Below, piece after piece: positions 41,175 through 51,738 of a DNA stretch of 64,000 nucleotides (position 1 is the stretch's first letter; each line of letters opens with the position of its first letter). The notes beneath the pieces were generated by a model. It saw only the letters and a list, made by a program, of their open reading frames with translations, was not told the DNA's origin and did no database searches. The DNA lies in the NCBI GenBank assembly GCA_023213315.1, contig JAKCPI010025583.1, positions 1 to 64,000 of the forward strand. Direction: 5' to 3'. This stretch comes from Euborellia annulipes (lineage: Eukaryota > Arthropoda > Insecta > Dermaptera > Anisolabididae). Position numbers and translations under genes: made by a program.

Positions 41175-44142
41175 CTTCTTCTCGGTCCTTTGCTCCTCGG
41201 GAGAGCGTGGTGAAGCTATGTGATGTCCTCTGTTGTCATCTTCCATGCCGCTCGGTCTTGGGCCATATGGATCGAATGTTGGAGTCCCTGGCCGACAGCC
41301 CGCTCGACCTGGTCGACCCATCTCATTGGAGATCTGCCTCGAGGACGCCGACCGTCGACCTTGCCCTCTATCACGAGCCTCTCCAGGCCGCCAGTTCTTC
41401 TGGCTAGGTGGCCGAAATATGCCAGCATTCCCGATTTTATCCTTGTGGACAATCTTTTTTGGATGTTGAGTTCGCTTAGTATAGACGAATTCGTCCTATG
41501 GGCGGTCCAGGGGATACGGAGCATTCTCCGGTAGCACCACATTTCGAATGCGTCTATTCGCAGTTGGTCGGCCTTTTTCATTGTCCATGTTTCAGAAGCG
41601 TATGTGGCGATGGGAAAGATAAGGGAATTGACCAGCTTTAACTTTGTGGCTTTCGAGATGTTGTTGTCTCTCCATATCCTTGACAGCTTTACCATCGATG
41701 TTCGAGCTATCGCTGTTCTTCGGCGGATCTCTTGCTCTGATTGCCCCAGGTTGTTTATAATGGAGCCTAGGTATTCGAAGGAGTCAACTACCTCGTAGCC
41801 TGCGATGTTTGTCGTTTGCGGTTGGTTGTTGTTGGCACGGTCAATGATCATCACTTTAGTTTTAGTAACATTGATCTCCAGGCCGTATTTCTCGCTTTCT
41901 ACTTTCAGCTGCAACATTATTGTTTTCAGCTCTACTTCATCAGCTGCCAGGATGAGAGTATCATCTGCGTATCTCAGGTTGTTTATTTTTCTTCCGCCAA
42001 CCAATATCCCACCCTCCCATGAATCCAAGACATTGCGCATTATCATCTCGCTGTAGATGTTGAAGAGGATCGGTGATAGAATGCATCCTTGTCTAACGCC
42101 CGCTTCGGTGGTGAATTCGGTTGATAGGTTCTTTTCTATTCTTATTCGTGCGGTGTTAGCTTCGTATAGATTTTTTATTAGATGTATCAAATGCGTAGGC
42201 GTTCCTATATCTGTCAGCATCTCCCATAGTCGGTCCCATCTTATTTTATCAAAAGCCTTTTTATAATCAACAAAACAGAGAAGAGTTTTCACATTGAACT
42301 CTCTGGCTTTCTCAATTATTTGCCGGGTGTTCAGGATTTGCTCTCTTGTGCCTTTCCCGGGCACAAAGCCCGCCTGAACATCCGATATCTGGGGCAGAAT
42401 GAATGCCTTGAGCCGTTCGTTGACTATGTTAAGCATTATCTTGCTGGCGTGTGATATCAAGGCTATTGTTCTATAATTGCTGCAGTCTGTCGGGTTGCCC
42501 TTCTTATATAGTGGGATGAAGTGGGAGTTACACCATTCATCTGGCCATGTTCGCGTTCGCCATATCAGTTGGCATAGCTCATGTATGATTTCACCGCCCA
42601 AAGAGCCTGTTGCTTTGATGGTTTCAGCTGAGATTCCGTCCGGACCCGCGGCTTTGCCGTTGCTCATCCTAGCTATGGCCCTGTCAACTTCAGACCTGAG
42701 GATCTCCGGTTCAAGGTCCTCCTGTCCGCTCATCCCTAAGGGTAAATAGTCTTCGCTGGCATATAGTTGGCGACAGTAATCCTTCCATACTTCAGCGATT
42801 TCATTTGCATTAGTTATTAAATTCCCCCTAGCATCCTTAATTTTCTGAGTTTTTGGCTTGAACTCTCTGGACAGGTAGCGCACCTTGTTGTACAATTCAG
42901 ATGATTCGTTTTTCAGGTGGTGTTCGTCGATTTCGTGGCATATATTTTTGATAAAGTTGTTCTTATCTGATTTGCACGCTCGTTTGATTACGCAGCTTAG
43001 TTCTCGGATCTTTATATCTTTCTCTATGGGGTTCATGTTGGTCGACGCTATTTTCCTGCGCTCTTCTATCAAGTTTAAAGTAGCGTCGGTCATCCAGTGA
43101 TTCCTTTTGCGAGGAGTTATTTTTGATGTTCCGTTGTTTATTGCATCGGCTATCCATTTTTTGACCTTGAGCCAGCTTTCGTTACTGTCTTCATTGATCT
43201 TAGGTCTCATTGATTTTTGGAGAGCGTCCTGAAATGAGCGAATATCAGACACTATTAATTTCTTGTCAATGGGACGGTTGTTGGGGCGACGTAATTTTAT
43301 TTTGAAATTGGCTTGTAGTAAACGATGATCTGAGCCGCATTCCGCGCTGGGTCTAGTGACAACGTTTGTAATGGATGTCCGCCATCTCTCCCCGATAAGG
43401 ACGTAATCAATTTGATTTTTGTGGATTTTGTTGGGAGCTGTCCACGTGAATAGTCGGCGTGGATGGTGCTGGAAGACCGTATTCATGATGGTGAGGCCCA
43501 CGGATGAGGCGAATTCTAAAAGACGCTCGCCTCTCTCGTTTCTTTTGCCTAGTCCGTATTTCCCCACATATCTTCTCAGGTGGATGTCTCTTCGTTTCAC
43601 CGACTTTGGCGTTGAAGTCTCCCATAACTATGACTATGTCTTTTTTCCCGAATTTTGATATTTCTCTTTCTATTTTGCCATATACATCGTCGATTTCTGA
43701 GTCGGAGGCATCGCATGTTGGCATATATACTTGTATCAAATGTGTCTTGCACGGTTTGGACGATAGTGAGATAGTTATTATGCGGTCATCTACTGAGTTA
43801 TATGCCTCGACGAAGCGCGCTATGTTTTTGTTTACGATCCATGCGACACCATTCCTCCCCGTCTCTGTGTCGCCTGAGATGTATATCACGTGATCGTCCG
43901 TCATGAAATGACCACTGCCACGCCAATGAGTTTCTGCCATCCCACAGATAGGGATGTTCTGTTTTAATAGTTCTCGCTCGATTATGTGAAGTTTTCCGGT
44001 TTGAAGAATCCCTCTTACGTTCCAGGTGCCGATTTTTGTTTCTTTCCTTAGTTGGAGTTGTTCTTGTGGTGGTTTCTGGCCAGTAGCACATTTCCCATAC
44101 AGGGCCTGGTCATCTACCGCTGTATGCCCAGTTGCCAATTTC
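41175..44142 (-). mobile_element. RTE-clade LINE, nearly full length
   Basis: Flanked by the 11-bp duplication ACAAATACCTT (41164-41174 and 44143-44153). The 3' end on the minus strand is a GAAGAAG-type tail rather than poly-A, as common in RTE elements. Contains endonuclease and RT frames described separately. At ~3.0 kb it is close to the usual 3.2-3.5 kb; a short 5' part may be missing. Confidence 0.9.
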
Positions 44143-44144
44143 AC
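41216..44144 (-). pseudogene. RTE polyprotein: APE endonuclease and reverse transcriptase, one frameshift
   Basis: First frame (44144-43580): GTWNVRGILQTGKL, MAETHWRGSGHF, IVMGDFNAKVGETKR (APE endonuclease motifs). A one-base shift near GAAACGAAGAGAC (about 43590) passes to the 794-residue frame: YGLGKRNERGERLLEFA, NQIDYVLIG, GSDHRLL; then the RT with NGKAAGPDGISAETIKA, FVDYKKAFDKIRWD, GVRQGCILSPILFN, LRYADDTLILA (catalytic ADD) and a C-terminal RWVDQVERAV ... AQDRAAW. RTE/BovB-like by the NERGERL and YADDTLIL patterns. The start at 44144 is GTG, so the initiator is uncertain. Apart from the shift the frame is intact, so it is young. Its relatives at 27665-28400 are older. Confidence 0.9.
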
Positions 44145-44153
44145 AAATACCTT

Positions 44154-44214
44154 AAGGACAGATATGTCTGAAGCAGGACATTGGTATTGTTACAAATACC
44201 TTAAGGACACTGAT
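44154..44214 (+). repeat. 49-bp tandem unit split by the RTE element
   Basis: Unit GACATTGGTATTGTTACAAA ... TATGTCTGAAGCAG: first copy is 41149-41174 plus 44154-44176, second starts at 44177. The RTE element therefore landed in the first copy. Confidence 0.8.
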
Positions 44215-44322
44215 ATGTCTGAACAATCGCCAAACCATACACAATCTTTTTCTAATATAATTACAAATAATTTTTATCACAAACCAACCGCAAAGAACGT
44301 TCTTTCTAAACAAAGAAAATAA
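44215..44322 (+). CDS. Short ATG frame MSEQS..., possible first exon
   Basis: 35 codons: MSEQSPNHTQSFSNIITN to LSKQRK, stop at 44320. The first five residues and the leader match the frame at 39472. It may be a first exon whose real end is before the stop, or the start of a duplicated, decayed gene. No known domain in this part. Confidence 0.3.
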   Translation: MSEQSPNHTQSFSNIITNNFYHKPTAKNVLSKQRK

Positions 44323-44375
44323 TAATAAATATTTGTAAGGCTTAAACGTTAATCAATCTCTTTATTTTTTTTGAG

Positions 44376-44459
44376 GCACAGGACGGAAAGTCCATTGACT
44401 ATCAAGCTAAGATAGATGCCCCATTGGGGGAATTAATGGACAATTTCTGCGACTCTATG
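44376..44459 (+). pseudogene. SUMO-like exon
   Basis: A frame bounded by a pyrimidine-rich acceptor (TTTATTTTTTTTGAG) and a GTAATG donor at 44460. It reads AQDGKSIDYQAKIDAPLGEL and MDNFCDSM. This lines up with the start of the SUMO fold, where family members have GQDG/GQDN, alternating hydrophobics, K, PL-x-x-L-M and YC. SUMO is a small modifier attached to lysines by an E1-E2-E3 cascade in the nucleus. No following exon with the GG C-terminus is seen; a LINE/Penelope block starts at 44490. Probably a remnant or a captured exon. Confidence 0.45.
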
Positions 44460-44489
44460 GTAATGTATTGTTTTTTATCAAGTTTTATT

Positions 44490-44640
44490 TTAAAAAAAAT
44501 AGTGCCTTCCACGCGAGGATGCTGGCCGGGCGGTGTCAAAAGACGACACACCAAAGACTTTGAACATAGAGGAGATGGACATTGTTGAAATGTACGTTGC
44601 GGACATGAGTAAAGAAACAGAATAAAGGGTCGGACTAAGC
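44490..44640 (-). mobile_element. Penelope-associated terminal sequence, partial third copy
   Basis: ATAGTGCCTTCCACG ... GGCCGGGCGGTGTC ... GACTTTGAACAT resembles 21800-21960 and 46760-46880 with small deletions. Directly adjoins the endonuclease of the LOA-like LINE. Confidence 0.7.
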
Positions 44641-45405
44641 CGAGCGCACAACTTTGCCCACCTACTATTCAAGAAAAAAATATTTGTTCTCCCCCTAATA
44701 AAGTCACCTCCCATAGTGAGTTCCCCCCTAAGGTCGAACATTATTATCCTATGGTCCGACATCGATGGTTCATCTGAAACCCTCCAATTAATTACTGCTC
44801 TAGTTAAACTAGAAGTTCCAAATGTTATATCTAGAACTTCTTCTCTTACTCTTGTTACAAATGTAGGTGTGGACCCTACATTAAAGATTTCTAAGTTCTC
44901 TTTTAGTATGAATTCTAAAAGGTACTCACCTCTCTGGTTGGTGTCGTTGCTGCCCCATATCCAGTTGTGAGCATTGGCATCACATCCTATCAGGAGCGGT
45001 AGCTTCTTACTGTTACAGTATTTTGTTAACTTTTGCCCCTCGATGGGTGGTGTTTGGTCCCCATCTCCTGCAAAATATGCTGATGCGATAACCAACTGGA
45101 GGTCATTTCCCCCCCACCTTAATGAGGACTTGTATGGCCACCAGATCTCGCGTCAAAAATTCTGAAAGAGAAAAGTAATTAGTACTCGCCCTTATCATGA
45201 TGTAGGCTCTGGGTGAGTCTTGCCTCACATCCCATATTACCTTAGCATCCTTGCTGTACAGGCCCTTTACCTGTCTCCTGTGAACCCAGGGTTCTTGGAT
45301 CAATGCTAGCTCAAGTTGTTGTTTGGCAAATGTCCTCGCCACTACAGCAGAAGCTGCCTTGGCATGATGGACATTCACTTGAGCTACCCTTACATTGGTC
45401 CCCAT
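44641..45405 (-). pseudogene. LOA-like LINE endonuclease
   Basis: N-terminal part 45405-45103: RVAQVNVHHAKAASAVV and LALIQEPWVHRRQVKGL. After a shift, 45095-44700: VIASAYFAGDGDQTPP, LLIGCDANAHNWIWGS, ISDEPSMSDHRIIMF-type text (catalytic SDH). This APE-type nuclease nicks the target DNA. A run of C at 45110-45116 marks the frame change. The RT that should follow is missing, but 22994-23600 holds an RT of the same type. Confidence 0.85.
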
Positions 45406-45980
45406 CGCAGTTTCTATAGGTGAGGGTCCTCAGGCCCTCCCCCCCTCCAGTGTCATAGGTGCCACTGGTTCTGACTGACTGCCCTCGCCCTCAACAGTGA
45501 GGTTTAGCTCTCCCAGCCCCTCCTCAATCCCAGGTCTGGAGTCCCCCACCTCTCCTGCGCCTCCTTTCCCTCGGATTGCTCTTCTTTCTCTGTGGCTTTG
45601 GCTGGCTCCCTCAGTCCCCGGACTGGGATTCTCCCAAACCTGAACCCCACAGTGAAGTCTCTCTCCACTATCATTTTATATGATAGTGGATCTATATTTG
45701 CTGTCATCAGCTGTCCCGGACCCTCGTACCTTAAGCTGATGACTTTCCAGTCGGTGATCCTGAGCCCTTTATTTTGGACTCCCAGGAGGTGCAAAGCCCT
45801 CTCCACCGACTGCCCAGCGCTTCTTGGAAGGAATAGATAGACGGTGTGGGGTTTCGGGATGTCTGCTCCCTCCCTAGTCGCCAGCTCTATTCCTTTCCAG
45901 GTGCTCAAATTTGGCACCACCCTGCAAAGCCAGTCCGCTGTTGCCCTACTTTCGCACTCGACAACTGAAGTTAATAGCAC
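45406..45980 (-). pseudogene. LOA-like LINE ORF1 (DUF4780-type), C-terminal part
   Basis: Shares VVECESRATADWLCRVVP and GADIPKPHTV with 19626-20245 and continues further (ITDWKVISLRYEGPGQ, FTVGFRFGRIPVRGLREP) into a Glu/Gly-rich end. The first ~15 residues come from the adjoining Penelope piece at 45966, so the native N-terminus is cut off. Confidence 0.8.
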
Positions 45981-46660
45981 TGTTTATATTCATTTGGATG
46001 TTAGCCGCCTCTTTGAATTTCCTCTTGTCTTCGTTCTTTTCAAAACATAAAATTTTTGCGTTTTTAAAATCCATTTCATGTTTAAAGTCCAGGCTGTGTA
46101 TTGAAAGGGCTGTTTTCATTTGTTTATCTCGCACGGTGTTAAAGTGTTCTCTGAGACGAATTCTTAAGGGACGTTTTGTCTCACCAAAATATATATATGG
46201 TTTTTTATCTTCTTTACATCTAGGTAGGACATTCTATTTTGTAAACCAAGTTTTTTTTGTTGTAGTTTATCAGCTTTATCTTTATTTGAGTAAAGAGGCC
46301 TAAGAGTTTGGTTTACCTTAGCAGACAGAAATATGTTTTCTTTTTTGAAAATTCTCTTTATTTCTTCTGTCAGGGATGGTATATATGTTATACCTCCATA
46401 TCTTTTGATAGTTGGTGAATTTGTATTAGCTTTTTTGTTTTCTGTCTGGTTTTTTGAATCATTTACTAATCTCTTAATTAATTTTTTCGGATAGCCATTC
46501 TTCTGAGCTCTTCTTATAAGGTTTCCAAAATTTTTTTCTTTGTTTTTTTCGTGACATATTTTGTTTATTCTAAAGATTTCATTTTTTATATTCAATTTTT
46601 GATTCAATGGTTGCATGGATTTATAATTTAGCATCCAAATCCATTCAAATATATAATGTG
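45966..46660 (-). pseudogene. Penelope-like element: linker and GIY-YIG endonuclease, copy 2
   Basis: Near-identical to 20961-21640. Here the linker frame is longer (RRAQKNGYPKKL, GGITYIPSLTEEIKRIFKK, QTLRPLYSNKDKADKLQQKK) before the same one-base shift ahead of the GIY-YIG motif. The C-terminal part is lost where it meets the LINE ORF1. Confidence 0.85.
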
Positions 46661-46663
46661 TAC

Positions 46664-46815
46664 ATTAATGAAATAGTGCCTTTCACGTGAGGAGGCGAAA
46701 TTTATCCACTCTGGCCGGGCGGTGTCAAAAGACGACACACATTAATGAAATAGTGCCTTTCACGTGAGGAGGCGAAATTTATCCACGCTGGCCGGGCGGT
46801 GTCAAAAGACGACAC
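46664..46815. repeat. Two tandem 76-77-bp repeats at the Penelope end
   Basis: The same unit as at 21653-21886, with two copies instead of three. Confidence 0.8.
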
Positions 46816-47330
46816 ACCTAAGACTTTGAACATCGAGGAGATGGACATTATAGAAATGTACGTTCGCCAGATAGGCGGCGGACATTTGAAGCATGAGTGA
46901 AGAACATAAGAGTTATATTCTTTGGTTCCTACAATAAACAAATTAAAAAATGTCGATATTCAATTTGTTGGACAAAATAAGATTAAATAGACTTCGAAGA
47001 GTCGCAGTTACTTCATCAAATCATTGTTTGTTCGGTGAGTGTGTAATTAAATGAATTTTCATAAAATTTTTTTAATTTTTTATTAACTGTCTCATGGATC
47101 GACTGCTTTGCAAATATCAGTTTCGATTTTCCATCATCGTCAAGACCTTTAAAAATAAACATAGAGTATGTTTAATTTATAATATATTCAACACTTACTT
47201 ATTCTTCCATATTACAATTTTTCCTGATATATATATATATTAAATTGATAAAAGATATACATTTTTGTTTTCTCACATTGAGTGATTTGATGAAGTAACT
47301 GCGGCTCTTCGAGGTCTATTTAAAATAACC
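46816..47330 (-). mobile_element. Penelope-associated terminal sequence, copy 2, with inverted repeat
   Basis: 46816-47183 matches 21887-22256. A 38-bp segment at 46985-47022 (AAATAGACTTCGAAGAGTCG...) recurs inverted at 47284-47321. The first locus has only the first arm. Confidence 0.7.
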
Positions 47331-47539
47331 TTCATCCCAGAACTAAAGAATTTTCAAATAAGATTATTTGAAAATTTAGCGAAAATAAATATAAATTTCG
47401 ACAATTTTATCTTAGTTTTACCCTTCTCAAACTTTATATAAATTCATTGAATTAAAACTAAAAAAAAAAAAAAGAACTATACTATAAAGACAATGATAGC
47501 TGTACAGGATATTTTAAGATCTTCTTAAGGTGCGCGTCT

Positions 47540-47838
47540 GAGGCGAGCGTGGCTTATCGGATAAGCTGAGGCTTAGTAATACGAGGTAAAATGTCACTCG
47601 AGTTCGAACCCAACTTGCCGAAAAAATTCAACCAAAGTCGAACGTCTCTGCTGGAGCAAAAGGGAGTACACATCCCTCCAATTCCAGGCACTTAGGGCCT
47701 GAGGGATGGGCATAGGAATTCAGGGGTAAAACATCACCCGAATTCGAACCATTCCTAGATCGGGGGAGCACAATAGATCTGATCTAGAAGGTCGCAGTGC
47801 AAAGAGAAGCCCCAGAACAACTAATCAATCAATCAATC
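47540..47838 (+). mobile_element. tRNA-related dimeric SINE with perfect 13-bp target duplication
   Basis: Pol III boxes: A TGGCTTATCGG (47550-47560) and B AGTTCGAACCC (47601-47611). A second GGTAAAAC...GAATTCGAACC at 47716-47747 repeats the first B-box half, so it is dimeric. The tail is (AATC)n. AAGGTGCGCGTCT flanks both sides (47527-47539, 47839-47851). It encodes no protein and would have moved with LINE enzymes. Confidence 0.85.
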
Positions 47839-47894
47839 AAGGTGCGCGTCTCGAAAAACGGTTAGAACACTATAGACTACCGAGTTACTCGAGG

Positions 47895-48163
47895 CAAGGG
47901 CGGATACAAGGGGGAGGGGGGGGGGGTAAAGGGGGTAATTACCCCCCCCTCAGATTCGAAAAAAATACCTTTTTTTCGCAAAAAAATTTATTTTTAATGT
48001 AAAATTTTTAAAATTAATACTTAAAAATTTGATGTGTATTTATATTCTGGCAAACAAGTACAGAATGCGCTTTTAAATTACCGAAATTAAAAAAAAATAG
48101 TGTGCTGTGCGACGAGTCACACCAGATTACCCTCCCCGAGAAACACCCCTGGATCCGCCCTTG
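47895..48163. mobile_element. Small inverted-repeat element CAAGGGCGGAT...ATCCGCCCTTG
   Basis: Ends CAAGGGCGGATACAAGGGG and CCCCTGGATCCGCCCTTG with G- and C-runs next to them. No clear target duplication. Its right part contains a half palindrome (48099-48128) of the AATCTGGTGTGAC family. Confidence 0.65.
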
Positions 48164-49636
48164 CTTTACTTGTATTGGATTGTTAAGAAAATGTTTTTCA
48201 AATGCGTTTGTATAATAAAACTATTAATTTAGAGTTTTATTTGAAGATAAAATGTAGAAGAAAAGAGCATTGAAAAAGTCATTTAAAAAAAAAAATAAAT
48301 AAACTAAATAAATAAAGTCATATTGATTTTTTTCTTATCAAATAATACAGATTTTTTTTTTTTTGTTTCTAACCTTAAATATACTTCTAATTGAATAAAA
48401 TTGTGTGAAAGGAGTTTTAATACGTAATAAACATTTTATTAATTGAAAATATTCTCTTTTTGCTATTGGAAATAAAAAACGTAAAAGTATGCTTTTAAAA
48501 ACAAAATAAAAATCAATAGCATTTTTATCATCGCGATAAAATATCTTAAATCGCATTAAGTAGATTTTTATTATTATCGATAATTTTTTAATAAAATTTA
48601 CTTTATTTATTAAAAATTCTATTGCTAAATAACGCAGTGATTTCTCTAACAGCTGGATAAATATCTATTATTTTTATTTGTTCATTGATTTCTTTCATAA
48701 GGTGATTTGTTACACATTTTCTTGTCTGCTTATACATTCTGTTAATCTGTCAAAACTTTCTTGTATATGATATTTCTATCTAACATATACATTTTCCACT
48801 AAATTTAATTATATCTAGGAAAAATATGAAATCTCATATGCCTAGATATAAAAATTATTGTGTTTATTGTTTTTTCTTCTCCATCTATCTACAATTAGAC
48901 ATCAGTCAAAAGACCTTTGAAGTTTATGAATTTTCAAAAATGCCATAGTTTTGTAAAAAAAAAAAAAATTTTTTTACATATATCTGAGGTATAAATAAAG
49001 TTTTGAAAAGTTAGAAACTTAATAAAGGCATCATTTATAAAAATTTTTTAAAATAAAAATTATAATTAAATAAAATAAATATTAAAAATTAAAGTAATAA
49101 ATAAAAAAAAAAAAATTTCTAAAGCAGACTTGTTCACTCCTCGGTTAAGCCTTATACCGCCTTATAACTACGATCTGGGTACTTATTTAATCATATGATT
49201 AGCTTAACTAGATGTGAAATGACTCGAAAGTCATAGTCAACTATCTTATTCGAGGAATAGTCTGTTAATTAGAAGTGAAGCATCCGGCTTCAAGTGTTAA
49301 TTAATATTTAGAGATAAAAATATTTTGAATTTTTCTCTCTGAAACAGAAATGACTTTTTGTGTCTTCAATAAATAAGTTCTCAATAGGCAAAAAAAAAAA
49401 AAAATTCTTATCATTTTTTCCATTACGTTTCCCGCTGAAAAACCAATAAATTATATCTTAATGTCAAAACAACTTAATTTTATATAAATGTTTATTTTCG
49501 CTGTACTGATTGCGGCATAATAATAAGTCAGCTGGTATAATTCTCCACCATTTAGGTAAAAGTCCTGATAAAGTACTATCCCAAATACTACTTTAACGCC
49601 CTTCGGCATGAAACGAGGGCCCTAATTAAAAGACCC

Positions 49637-49667
<31 letters not shown>

Positions 49668-50173
49668 TAGGTAGATTACTGAGTAATGAGAATAATTTAG
49701 AATAATTTTGAAAAGGTATAAAAAATTTTAAATCAATTATGAATAATGGAAAACAAAAATTAATGGAAAAAATTAAAAAAAAAAAAACTATAATCAGGTT
49801 GGCTACCCTAAGGTATGTGTGCTATACCATATGTGGCATGCACGAAAATTTTGTTGGCATGTAAACTAATTTATGATATCAAAAAAAGGCTGGTTAATAA
49901 TCAGATATCATTATTCTGAGAACTCAAATTTTTTCTCAATCATTGATCAATCAATTTGAGGATTCAAGCATTAAGTATAATTGTTATAAGAATGCAAAAT
50001 ATTGTAGAAATTATTTTAACTTTCAATGTGTGCCTATATAGATACAATATTTTTGACTCCTGAGTGAAAAGTGTTTTCCTTTCGTGAGTATTGTTTCTTT
50101 AAAATTTAAAATTTTTTAACTGAATCTTTTGGCTCAATTTAGACCGATTCTTTTTCTGAATATTAATTATTAT
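48164..50173. other. AT-rich region without recognised genes
   Basis: Several A/T runs and (TA)n at 49643-49668. Confidence 0.5.
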
Positions 50174-50190
50174 AAATAATTTTGGAAATT

Positions 50191-50430
50191 TCGCTCAGGG
50201 GCCCACATCTTGTGGGTACGTGGATGGCGACCACGAGCTACCCGAGCTGGGACAGGCAGTCCTGTTCTTTATATGTCTGTCTCTTCCTTCCTCTTTTCAA
50301 CAGGCGACAGACCGTACAACGGGCCGGCTTGTTCTATTCTTCTCGGTCGCAAAAACATATGATAGGATTAGAGGGAAAAGGTTAGGTCCTCCGATCCCGC
50401 ATCCCGGGAATAAGGCGATGAGAGAAGAAG
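50191..50430 (+). mobile_element. SINE-like retroposon, copy 2, with perfect 17-bp target duplication
   Basis: Relative of 33260-33489. Flanked by AAATAATTTTGGAAATT at 50174-50190 and 50431-50447. Starts TCGCTCAGGGG; ends GAAGAAG. A short stretch TACGTGGATGGCGACCA resembles the box C region of 5S rRNA (TACTTGGATGGG-GACC), so a 5S-derived head is possible but unproven. Confidence 0.8.
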
Positions 50431-50447
50431 AAATAATTTTGGAAATT

Positions 50448-51738
50448 AAATTAAATTGTTGGAAAAACGTCCTGAATCCAAAACAAGCTTTCTACTTGGC
50501 TAATGCAGGCACAATCTTCATCTCTTAGTGAACAACTTGGATAGCCAATGCACCTCGCACTTTTGAGATTGCTCTACTTCATTTGGTTGCCTATTCTGCA
50601 GGGGATATTAAAATATTAACAAATAAATACTACTTCATTTTGTCCGTTTTCTTTTCAAGTCATAAATGAATACTTAATGAAATACATTACCTTTCTTATT
50701 CATTTTAAATAAAACATAGGAAAATTCTCTCTTATCATATCAAACTAAAACTTTAAAGTTGTCTCATATCATCTGTCTAATTAAAAACTTCTACAATGCT
50801 TTCTTTTAATGGAAACATACACTATAAAAAAAAAATGGAAGTAAAGAAAATTTAATAAAAATTGGTGGAAGATTATTTTGTTTTGGTTCAGATGTAGACG
50901 AAACAAGAATAAAACAATATGTTTTTTTAGATATCAGTTAGATAGTAGCTTGTCTTTTTTTTATGTTATTATAAAGGCCCTAAAAAACCTTATTTTTTTA
51001 AATATATTTTTTATGCGGGATCTGCGAAGATGTTATTTACGCCCCTGGATCTGGTGGAGTTCGTGGACATTTTTTTTTTTTTATTGACTCCATTATTTTT
51101 ACAATCTGTCCTTGGACAATAAGTAAAATTTTTAACAAAGGGAGAATAGTATGCATATTAATGTATCCATTGATACATTCTTACATTTATTCATATTACA
51201 TTATATATACAATTATTCTTTATTTTTTATGAATATTTAAAACGTTGGCTGTTGCCTCTTTAATCTTTGTTCTGCAGGCTTCTTGAGAAGAGGTTTTGCA
51301 AGAGTGTTTAGGTGGTTTTGGAGTCGAGAGCGATATCTCAGACACCAACCCTTATTGCCAAATTTGATAAATCTGAAAGATAATTTATTCCGTATATTTA
51401 GAATACTATTATTATACGAATTCTTAAAATTGAATAAATCGTATAATAAATTAATCAAACATTCAAGGAATATCTTTAATAGATAACTTTAACTAGACAA
51501 ATTAATATTATTTAAATTTTAGACAATTTCATTTCCGAGAAAATTTTGCATGCATTTTTTTGGTGACTAAATTTTTCATAATTTGAATATTTTTTCGGCT
51601 GCAGAATTTGTCGTTCCGAATCTCTTCTTATAAGTAGATTAAAAAGTTTAGTTTCCTTGACTTGTCGGAATTTGATTTTCTGGCACACTCTTGCTAATTC
51701 GGCAGGTGAGAAACCTGTAGCAGGATGAACCGTATTTC
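50448..51738. other. AT-rich region
   Basis: Includes the 36-bp segment at 50868-50903 shared with 37484-37520. Opposing frames around 51240-51480 have no recognisable domain. Confidence 0.45.

Noticed and set aside
41153..43100. Numerous plus-strand frames
   Set aside because: Antisense shadows of the RTE polymerase on the minus strand.
51237..51486. Overlapping frames on both strands as a possible gene
   Set aside because: No known motif, splice context or repeat support.
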